The notes under the pieces: generated by a model
Seen by the model: only the letters and a program-made list of their open reading frames with translations
What the model was told of the DNA's origin: nothing
Database searches by the model: none
Part shown: positions 24,450 through 34,126 of the stretch, piece after piece
Position numbering within the stretch: the first letter of the stretch is position 1
Layout: each line of letters opens with the position of its first letter
Program-made: the position numbers and the translations under genes
Assembly (NCBI GenBank): GCA_022836615.1
Contig: MU405217.1
Coordinates: forward strand, 372,001-436,000
Length of the DNA: 64,000 nucleotides
Direction of reading: 5' to 3'
Source: Annulohypoxylon bovei var. microspora
Lineage: Eukaryota; Ascomycota; Sordariomycetes; Xylariales; Hypoxylaceae

Positions 24450-27400
24450 ATGGATTACTTACCTGTCACGATGGCTCCCACGAGTGTTGAAGCCGTCGAG
24501 CCCAAACCGAAGACAGCGGGCAAGATGCGCAAGAGGGCACCTAAAGCCTGTCTATCATGTCGGAGCCGCAAAGTGAGATGTGACGTTTCTCAACGCGGTA
24601 GGCCGTGTATGAATTGTTATCTGGACAACGAGACTTGTGTTGTGACTGGACGAGCGTCTAGGTTGTGAGTCTCTAGCCTCTCTTATTACTTACGTAACTC
24701 TGCTCATGCTATTTAGTAAAAGAGGCCAGCGCGGTGAAAACGATAATACACAATCATCATATCCTTCCTATTCGGCAGAGGAATGTGCTCATGGCCGTAC
24801 TGCAGAAGATGTGGTGAATTCACGAATACATGGGCCTTCGCTAGGAGCAGATGGGGAAAACAGTACATCGCTACAAGACATATCCAATCGCCCTGATAAC
24901 CAGACGAGTCCAGACGTCGAAACTGAACGATGGACCGGCCCTGGTGTATCGCAGCAAAGCTTGCCGGACATACTAAATGACCAATCTACTAATCGAATCC
25001 CGAGTCCAATTCCTTCAATTCAAGGTGAGTTCTCTTACAACAATGGGCCGATCCGGTCTAACCGGGCGCTAGAAACTGCGACTTTACCGTTGAATACCTT
25101 CAATTCTTTTATGACCCCGGAGATTCCTCTTTGGGTTGGTGACCAACGTATTGCAGTCAATGCCGATGTCACATATTCATACTATCCCTTCGTTAACATT
25201 AGCAATCTTCATAATATCATGCCTCAAGATGTCAACTATCTAGAGTCACAAGGTTGCCTTCGAGTCCCGACGAGAGCCATCCTGGACGAATTCGTGCAAC
25301 AGTATTTCCTGCATATTCATCCTATAATGCCGATAATCAACGAAGGGGACTTCTGGGACATGTATTGTAACCAATCCTTTACGGAGCCAACCGAAAAGAT
25401 ATCCCTCGTCTTCTTCCAAGCTCTTCTATTCTCGTCCTGTAATGTAAGTCACCCGACTCCACCACGATGATTAAAGCTAAGCAAGCTTGTCAGTTTGTTT
25501 CGAAAAGTAGTATAAAGGCATTGGGGTTTCCCAGTATCCGCGCCGCAAGGGCTACTTTCTATAGGCGTACGAAGGTAAGATTTATATACTCTTGAGCCCA
25601 ATCGTTACCTTTTGCTTATAAGGGGCCAGCTCCTATTCGATTTTGACACCGAAATATCTTTGGTTAGCCTTGCGCAAACTGCACTTCTTCTTTCGTTTTG
25701 GGCTACGAATTGGTCCCTCGCTGCCAAGAAGCTCAATAGCACGTGGCTTGGAATCGCAATACAAAACGCGAAGAGTTCCGACGCCCACCTTTACGCAGTC
25801 AAGCCAACCTACTCAGCGATAACTGATCCGGCACAACATAAGAAGCAGAACGTACTGAAGCGGCTGTGGTGGTGTTGTCTCGTCCGTGATCGCATTTTAG
25901 GTTTGGGGGTACGGCGGAGTCTACAAATATCTCGAGCGCATTTCGACCTCGACGCTAACACCGGTCTCGGATACACGGACCTTGCCGACGAGGTAGAACG
26001 GTCTAAAGTGTACAATGCGGAAACCAAGAGGTGTCTCATCGAGATATTTGTTCAGATCGGAGAGCTCTGTTCCGTCTTGACCGATCTTGTAAATTTAGTA
26101 TTCCCACTTGACGACGTGCCTGGGTGGGATAGGCAACCAGGCTCTGAAGGAGCAGCCACATTGAACGAATGTAAGGCGTCGCTGAGAAGATGGTATAAAG
26201 GTGCAACGCTACGATTCCCGATGTTCGGAGGCGGGAGTATTCCGAGGATGACGACTGCGAACAGCAAGCAGCTTCAGCATGATTCTGTGATCCTGTACAC
26301 CAACCTGATGTACATGCATTACCAGTAAGGTCTATCCCGGATATTGACACAGGAAGAAGGTGAACGCTTACACTATCACAGTTCTGCTCGAGCAGCCCTT
26401 TGTCATCATGAAGTTCTACAGTTGGCTGTAGCTTGTACTTCGCCAAATTTGAGCAACAATCTTCGGGAATTCTCGAAAATCTACGACAACAGGCATGAGC
26501 TTCAAGACGCGGCATGTAGTGTGACGGAATGCCTGAAAGAACTCATCCAACTACGACTTGCTCGTTTCCTACCGATTAGCGCGTGAGTTTTGATATCGAA
26601 TTATAATCACTATTTATGTATAGCTAACTCGGCTCAGTGTTGCATGCACGGCATTGCCTCTAGTGTTGCACATCATCGATGTCAAACTGTCGTCGCTGAA
26701 TAAAACCAAGAACAGCCCACCAAGCACAGATCCTAATATGGCAGCAAAGCAACACCGGCTTAACATTCTCATCGAAGCGATGAAAACTTATCAACCCCAA
26801 TACGACGGTGTTGATTATATCAGCGAAACTATCCGGCACATAATCAACATAGCTCATTTAGATACCCCTTCTAACCCGGGGTTCGGTTTCTCTAGCCTCT
26901 ATAACGATGGCAAGCAATCATCAATATCGGATTGGACTGATATACTAGCATCTCAACCGGGCTACTATCTACGCCTGGCTATGACAATGGATCTATGTTT
27001 TAGCAAAGGCCGGTTAGCGGAAGAATCGGACTTCCCGGCGAGCCTGCGGGGGCTGTTTGCAGCCGACTTCAGCTCTATTCGGGCCCTCGTAACAAACGGG
27101 AAACCAGTTTCCACCACCTCTCCGATAGCGATGCAAAACCAGCGGCCGGCATATTTTGTACCAAATCCGAAAATCAACGTAACGCCAGGGACGGTGCACT
27201 CGCTCTCTTCAGACGAGGACTCCAACTCGCCTAACTCCCTCGACAGCAACATGAACAACGCCCCCGAGCCACATTCCCATTTCAATAGCACCCATACACA
27301 TACTAATACTAACAATACACTCAACGACATTGACATGTCCAACATCTTCACCAACCCCTTGAACATAGACCACCTCGCAAGCGAAGTCCTAGCCGCCTAC

Positions 27401-27604
27401 GGCCTTAACGCGGATACGGACCAGGGAATGGGAGAAGACGACTGGATCGAGAGGGCGTGGAGCGACGAGGAGATCAAGGAAGCTGCGGCGGCTGCTACGA
27501 CGCAAGGGCAAGTACACGAACAGAATGTCGATGGCGGGGACAAGGAAACAGCGCGGGTTCTGCTCGACGCCTTGAGGGATGACACTATTAGCTGCAGCGT
27601 GTGA
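24450..27604 (+). CDS. Zn2Cys6 transcription factor (Ctf1-like)
   Basis: Six exons join in frame to 961 aa: 24450-24664, 24717-25443, 25494-25574, 25630-26324, 26382-26582 and 26638-27604. The start is the first ATG of the frame (ACC-ATG-G context). The binuclear zinc cluster is at Cys34-37-44-53-56-63 (CX2CX6CX8CX2CX6C) and is preceded by basic residues (KMRKRAPK). The fungal-specific regulatory domain begins near residue 280 (QQYFLHIHPIMPII). It includes GFPSIRAARATFYRR and VRDRILGLGVRRSLQI, which resemble cutinase transcription factor 1/FarA-type regulators of lipid-related genes. The C-terminus has an Asn/Thr/His-rich linker and ends with an acidic segment, possibly activating. The target genes are unknown; the Ctf1 resemblance is from memory of the family. 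Confidence 0.9.
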
Positions 27605-28002
27605 TACTAAATATTTCCTTGGCTTAGTTGGTCGGCAAGATTGATATTTCCGGGTTGCAATGCATGTCTGGAGTTTAGGGCAAAATAGGGAAAGGAAATA
27701 CTCGATTTATCCTCCGTGGAAATGAAATGTAGGATATGACCAGTATCTCCTTCTATCGAGAAGGGAACTGAGACGGCGGCAGAAGATTGTTCAATAATGC
27801 GCTCGATACCACAGACCTAGGAACATTGCTAGGAACATCGTACGAATTCACGCATTTGCAGTGACTGCTCACCTTGGTCTAGGTGAAGAAAACCGCGCAG
27901 CAACTATTATATTTACGGGTGACAGCAATCTAGGTGAGGAAGAGAGTCCACCAATCAACAGGTACACGCACAGCCCCGCCCTGCAAGCCACCCAGCCCCC
28001 GA
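27605..28002. other. Convergent 3' spacer
   Basis: This is the spacer between the 3' ends of the transcription factor gene (+) and the DUF3176 pseudogene (-). It has a short imperfect direct repeat (AGGAACATTGCTAGGAACATCG near 27820) and no gene. Confidence 0.5.
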
Positions 28003-29909
28003 TTAATTGTTCACCGGCTCTCTGAAAACCCACATCCCATCATCCTGCTGCACTAGCTCGATCTCCGTCTTCCCAACCTTCCCGATCAGCCCCTCGGGCA
28101 CATCCATGCCGTCCTGGACCTGGGCATAGACGCCCGGCTCGACGTGGCAGAACAGCATGGGCAGCGAGTCGCCCTTCCAGGCGCACACGCGGTCGCGCGC
28201 CGTGCGCCAGACCGTCTGCGCTAGGTAGCAGAAGGCGAGCACCATCAGCGACAGCGGGTAGATCACCCAGTACCAGTTGACGCGGACGTGGGACGCGGCG
28301 ATGTACGCGGTGCCGGCGTACGCGAGCATTCTGTCTGTGTCTGTGTCTGGGTCCGTGTCTGTGGCGAGGGTGCCGGTGCGGCGGATCTCGTTCGTCATGC
28401 TGAGTGCAAGTCGAGCGATCCAGGCGTCTAGGTCTGGGGTCGCGTTCCATAGCGCTTCGATCCAGTCGGATGAGTACTTAACTGCGCCTATGGGGCCGGA
28501 TGCGCTGCCTGTCATTAGGGAGTCTATGAACGTCTTGAGTGCTTGGACGGAACCCGCGGGGACGGAGTAGCGGGTTTGGTTTTGAACGTGGAGATCGGGT
28601 GGGATGTCTACGAAGGTGAATTCGTCGGAGCGGGCGCTGGCTGCTGTGGAGAAATTTGTCTTGGACCAATTTGATATTACGGTGCTGGTTTGGATGCCGT
28701 TTTTCATTGTGACGTTGAGGCTTTGGAGGCAGAACCACAGGCCACATTCGTGAGCCTGGACACTGGGTTTTGAAGATGTCTGCGATACGGATATCGTGTC
28801 GAAGACGGAGATGAAAGCTTGCGAATTTGGAGCGAAGGTGTTTGTCAGGCTGTCGGATGGGGCAACTTCAAATCTGAAATTGGAAACTGCGCCATGTTGT
28901 CCGGATATTGAGGTCCCTGAGGGCATAGTGTAGGTACACCCGTTCTGGGAATTACAAGAAGTCTTAACGAGCGACTCGGTGCAATTTCCACATACTGCCA
29001 ACGTGGGAAACGGGGGCCACGTGCAATCTAACGTTGAACATGACACTGGGATTGGTGATATGGTCTTGGCTATAATACCGTCGTAGATTGCGGCTTTGGC
29101 GGAGAGACCTAAAGATGTATCTAACTCCGTTAGTAGGAAATACGATTGCCCAGGAGGCATTATCACAAACCGCCACTCTTACTCCCCGACGAAACGATGT
29201 TAGACCATGTTTCGGCCCTGGGAGGAGGCGGAGCAGACAAAATATTCATGCTGGTTTTGTCGACGACTGGTGTTGGCGACTGATCGAACCCAACCATCCC
29301 CGACGAAAATGTCTCGAAACCCTGAGCAAGGATCATGATGGCGGCCCCAACACATGCCAGATGCCTGCGATTGCTTCAGCATTTGTCATACTCAAGTCCT
29401 CGCACAATCTGCATCACTCACTTTCCCCTCATCCGCCATATCAAGACCAGACTGCCCCACAACCCCGTCGCCGCCTCATCGAACATCTTGAAGTCCTCAA
29501 TCTTGGCCTCGACGCTGCCCTTGCGGAACCCGGACACCTAGATCCAGGCGCCCTGGCTGATGCACGACTCGAGGACCGCCTTCAGCGCCAGCCGGAAGCA
29601 GCTCATGATGGCGATGATCACGGTGCCGTACTGCAGGTTGGAGCTCCACTGCGGCTCTGGCTGCCCGTCGAACACGTACATGAGCGCGACGAGCACGCAG
29701 GCGGTCAGGAGACACACGCCGCTGTACATGTACTCCTCCTTCCACTAGCTGAGGGTCGAGCGGACGGTGCGCTCAAGCTCGCCGGGCGAGGGCACGGAGA
29801 AGTTGAGGGAGCTGCTGGAGGAGGAGGCGGTGAGGGGGGTTGAGGCCTCGATGTCGGGGTCGGGGTCGTCTTTGGGGGAGGGGAAGATTCGGACGTGGGA
29901 TTGAGACAT
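28003..29909 (-). pseudogene. DUF3176 membrane protein, two amber stops
   Basis: Spliced exons (29909-29422, 29364-29183, 29120-28003) join in one frame to 595 codons. The introns are normal: 57 bp with GTGAGT, and 62 bp with GTAAGA and a TACTAAC branch. The product has the fungal DUF3176 layout. It has a Ser-rich cytosolic N-terminus, a first membrane span (CLLTACVLVALMYVF), and a conserved DFKMFDEAATGLWGS loop. A large Cys-rich extracellular part follows (CSTLDCTWPPF, CGNC), and then a final span (WVIYPLSLMVLAFCYLA). TAG codons interrupt it at 29747-29745 (LS*WKEEY) and 29540-29538 (AWI*VSGF). Both fall where family members tend to carry Trp, so TGG-to-TAG change is likely. No plausible donor removes the stops, so a nonfunctional allele or readthrough is inferred. 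The remaining frame is intact, implying recent loss. Confidence 0.8.
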
Positions 29910-30483
29910 TGTGGGGGGTTGGGGAATCACGGCCAGATACCATATGAATCACATAGGAGAGTCCGCAACGGGACTATACAGCTTATTGTATACCGGCTTA
30001 GAGAATTAGAGAATTAGTTGAAAGGGGGTGTCTGGCCGTGAGGAAGTATTTATGTATGGGGGGTTAGAACTAACACATGCTGGAAGGTGAAGGGAAAGGA
30101 GTAAGGCGGATGAATTAAATAACGACGAGAGAATAACTATGATTTTCATTTCTTAAGATGATGTTGTACGGGATGAGAAGATGAACTCGGCCGAGTCGTG
30201 TGACAAAGATTCGGCCTTATGTAATCCTAACCCGTAGTACTTTCCCTCTATTCTATTGGTTAGACAATCCCTGTACCTGCATATGCAAGCCCGCATTTGT
30301 GGTAAGTCGTATCGCTTCAAGTTTACTTTTACCTATACATCTATGGATGTGTCAAGATAATGATATAATTGAGATACCCAGGTATGGATATATAAGAAAG
30401 TAAGTATGACCTCGAGAGGTGTTTCTCAACTAGGGTATCCGTTGTCTTTTTCTCGAACCTAACGTTGACAGAAGTTAAACATC
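29910..30483. other. Divergent promoter region
   Basis: This lies between the diverging DUF3176 pseudogene and the agmatinase-like gene. It is AT-rich with short repeats of AGAGAATTAG near 30000 and no gene. Confidence 0.5.
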
Positions 30484-32139
30484 ATGTATCTCCGGAATTC
30501 GTTATTCATACTCGGTGTAGCCACCGTCGATGCACGGGAATCCCCTCAAAAGCCCGTATTCGTACCTGACCCAAAACCACTTCCTTCAGGGGTGCAGGGT
30601 GCAACCTGCAGAGAGGCGTTCAAATTCCCCGAAAAATGGCCCAGCCTGAAGCCGTCATCTCTTGGGATAACTGACAATGTCGACATCGTGACGGGCAGCC
30701 AATTCAACGGCTTGGCGACGTATGCGAATCTGCCCTATCTCAATTGTCTATCAGATAAGGAGGCCGAGGGCAATAAGTATGACATCGCGATTTTAGGCGC
30801 GCCTTTCGACACTGTTAGTAAATTGTGCGCTATGTGGGTACGCCCTGCGTGCATGGGTATGTGGCTCATGTCGAATAGGGGGTCACGGCTAGGCCTGGCG
30901 CACGCTACGGTCCCAGGGGCATCAGGATCGGAAGTCAGAGAAAAGCGGAGGACTTTGCTTGGAGCGTCTATACTGGTAAATTTTATTCCGTGCTGGTAAT
31001 TGGTTAGGGGTCTATATCTAATGGCATTCTAGGGCGAAATCCTCTGAAATCGTGGGCGACGATCGTGGATTGCGGCGATGTGCCGTTGACCTGGTTGGAT
31101 AACAACGTTGCTCTGGCGCAGTTGGACAAGGCTCACACAGTCAGGCTGAGTTTTCGTAATAAGCTGTGTAATTTGATACCGAGAAGCTGATAGAGCGTCC
31201 TAGGTTATTTCCGGGAGAACAGCTTCCAATGAGAGCTATTCGGCTCATCCAAGGATAATAACGCTAGGAGGTGACCATACTACGACGCTGTCGGCACTGA
31301 GATCGACTTATAACCACTGGGGGCCAGTCTCGGTAATCCACTTCGACAGTCACATAGGTTTGTGCTCTCCTATCCTTGGAAGAATTCGAGCTAACGTCTT
31401 GTGAGATACTTGGGATCCTGCGGTATTAGGAGGTGGGATTTCGGATTATGCGTGAGTTGCAGACATCCCATAATGGCTCTGGGTGTCAAGTGAGTGGCTA
31501 ATAAGTTTATTTCAATAGGGGCTTAAACCATGGAACTTTCCTTCACATCGCTCACGAGGAGGTACGTAGCCTATGACTTATTTTGAGATAAGACTGTGTC
31601 GTTAGTGCTGATAAAAGTGACCAGGGCCTCATCCGCCCAAACTCGATCCACGCCGGAATACGGGCTCCCCTCTTTCGCAAGAAGGGCGACATGAGAAACG
31701 ACGTGCGCTGCGGCTTCTCAGCCATAAAAGCCCGCGACGTGGACAAGGTCGGCACCGCGGGGATAATCTCCCAGATCAAAGACCGAGTCGGGGACTCGAA
31801 GGTCTACATCAGCGTGGACATCGACGTCCTCGACCCGGCGTTTGCGCCAGGTAAGCTCTAAAATTTTCAATAGCCGTGTTTGGAGTAAGATCACGAGACC
31901 CAACATTTGCTGACGCTGTCTGGCATCGACAAGCGACGGGAACGCCCGAGCCCGGTGGTTGGTCTTCGAGGGAGCTGCTCACGATCCTCGATGGACTGAA
32001 TGGCCTTAACGTAATTGGCGGGGATGTTGTCGAGGTGGCGCCGGTTTACGATACCGTGGGGGAGACGACGGCTCTCGCTGCAGCCGAAGTTGCCTTTTCG
32101 TTGATCGAGCTGATGGTTGAAAATCCAGTAAAGGACTAA
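30484..32139 (+). CDS. Secreted agmatinase-like ureohydrolase
   Basis: Eight exons give 402 aa: 30484-30813, 30879-30975, 31033-31139, 31204-31357, 31406-31451, 31519-31561, 31625-31850 and 31934-32139. All junctions keep frame. A short hydrophobic N-terminus (LRNSLFILGVATVDA) suggests a signal peptide. Ureohydrolase motifs are complete: GGDHTTT, HFDSHIDTWDP and SVDIDVLDPAFAP supply the His and Asp ligands of the dinuclear Mn centre. ARPGARYGPRGIR and the C-terminal GDVVEVAPVYD are also conserved. The family hydrolyses agmatine, arginine or guanidino acids to urea. Fungal members with this architecture are annotated as agmatinase, but substrate cannot be read from sequence. The fourth exon junction uses a GTCAGG donor, the weakest of the set. 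Confidence 0.88.
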
Positions 32140-32464
32140 CTATACGTTACGTTATCACGGTCATGTGTCCAAATACCTGGCAGCCTGGGTATGTAGTTCG
32201 TAAGAATTCGAAATTGAGATTGTATTGCACGTCACCGTAGCACACCTACAGAAATGCTTGGAGAAATTCAAATAGGTATGCTATGATCTAGGTAGTGTAA
32301 GAGTAAGAAATCCGTAAAGAAACGACTCGAACCAATCCGACCTGACCTATACACCGCATTATGACTGACAGCCCACTTAATGCACCATACTGAAACGTGC
32401 GGCGATGTAGGCGATGAGATAGATACGCTCTTATGTACAGGGAAGCCAGAGCCAGGCACTTGCC
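32140..32464. other. Convergent 3' spacer
   Basis: This is the spacer between the ends of the agmatinase-like (+) and mS38 (-) genes. No gene or RNA was recognised. Confidence 0.5.
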
Positions 32465-33579
32465 TTAGATCCGATCCAGCTTCCGTCGAACGTTTCGCGT
32501 CCGCTTCATCAGCTTCTTGTACTTCTTCTTCTTCATCTTCAACTTCCGCTGCCTTCGCACGCTGATGGCGAGCATGTCGGGGCTTTCGCCCCGCACCTCC
32601 TCACGCCACCGGATCTGGCGCATGGCCATGCGTTCCAGGAACGTACGCGGCGGCTCCGCTTCCTCGATTATCTGGGGGCTGTGCGCCACGATGCGAAGCT
32701 GGCCGTTCTCGTCCGTCGACTCCTCGAGCGTGAACATGGCCTTGTAAATACGGGTATGCGGAATACACTCCATCATCTTTTCAAGTTTGGCGTCGACCTC
32801 AGGCTCAGCCGCGCTCTCGGCTTGAGGCAGGGGAGGGGGCCGGAAAGGCAGGAACTGGCCGGACATAGCATTGAGCTGGACGTAGACGCTGGATTCCGTG
32901 CCGTCGGGGTGCTTGAGGTCGATCTTGTGCATCGGCTCGCCGTTAGCGTCCGTGATGGCCTCGCCACCTTGCTGACTCTCCACAGTCAGGTTCTGCATGG
33001 GCTGTTCAAGCTCATCGACGGTACTAGAGATCGTAGACATAACATCGTTATATTTGCTGTTTTTCGTGTGAGGGGCGAATATTTGCGCAAATGCATCGTC
33101 GGTAATCGCTTTGGGACAGCTGTTGGTTACTGACATCGGCCGATGCAGGGAGAAAAAGGTCGACAAGGCTAGGGCTGTTCGAAAAGTCAGTACATGCATA
33201 TGCGCGGCTGAACGACAGTGTTTTTTTTTAATCTATACGAACATTCTTGTGGTAGATGTTGCGTGCTAGGGACGCTGGGAAGTTTTAGTTTGATATCCGT
33301 CCATTCGTTGGCCTTGCGCTTTTGCTTTTCCCTGCTCTTCTTAGACGGCTGAGACGGCGTAGCCGTTACTTGGCTATTAGATATATCCTTGGGATCCTTC
33401 GGTGAGTCATTAGGACTCGAAGGTTTGGAGGAGGAATATCGTCTTCGCTGTTGGCCCCTTGGATTACAGCCAAGTGTAAAGGCGGCTGGTAATCGAGTGC
33501 TCGCAGGGGCTAAGTTGGATAAAAACGGTGATTGGGGTGCGACAGAGACAACCCGCCGCATAGAAGAGGGCAACATCAT
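32465..33579 (-). CDS. Mitoribosomal protein mS38 (Cox24-type)
   Basis: Exons 33579-33243 and 33174-32465 join across a 68-bp intron (GTTCGT donor at 33242, CAG acceptor) to give about 348 aa. The N-terminus is Arg/Ser-rich with few acids (MRRVVS, then QQRRRYSSSK), as expected for a mitochondrial presequence. The C-terminus is the diagnostic very basic mS38/AURKAIP1/Cox24 motif: SVRRQRKLKMKKKKYKKL, then MKRTRNVRRKL. This tail binds the decoding region of the small mitoribosomal subunit and is needed for mitochondrial translation. FFSLHRPMSVT just after the intron is typical of Pezizomycotina homologues. An alternative acceptor 6 bp downstream (CCCTAG) is in frame. Start could be any of three nearby ATGs. 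Confidence 0.8.
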
Positions 33580-34126
33580 GCCCAGGGTGAGTAGGCGTGA
33601 GGGGGGTTAGGGAGATCAGGTATCCCGTGGTGGGACGATGGCGAATGTTGAAGGTGAAGAGGTTGAAAGAGCTTAGAGGATTGATATGCGATTAGAAAAC
33701 CGGCACATGCAAGGCTCCGGAGAAACCAACTAGTGCTAAACCGTCTTAGCGGCTAATTAAAATCTTAGGTCAGGCGTCAGGCGCACAACTCATCAGCCTC
33801 AGTGGCTAAATAATTTGATTATGTCATCGTATTTGGAGCTAGTAATGCAGCTGAAGTTCATTTAGGAGAAGTTAACTCTCATCAAACCCTTTCATAGAAC
33901 AGCAGGATCGCCTCACGTATCGCTCTTACTTCTTCATTTACACATACATACATGCATTACTAATCTCAAATCTGAGCAAATTTTCGATTCAATGGATTTT
34001 TCATTCCATCTCATCTCTTTCTGTTGTATATCAACAAGACACAAGTCGTGGTTTAATAGTCGAATATCAATTCTTAGTCCTTGAACTACTCTAGGGACTC
34101 TTTTTTAGAACTATTAGTAACATACG
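33580..34126. other. Divergent promoter region
   Basis: This lies between the mS38 gene (-) and the F-box/ankyrin gene (+). T- and CT-rich runs (33890-34060) precede the latter. No gene was seen. Confidence 0.5.

Noticed and set aside
29088..29843. 251-codon + strand frame
   Set aside because: It is antisense to the DUF3176 pseudogene, which has correct splice sites and family motifs. The + frame is His/Gly-rich without motifs.
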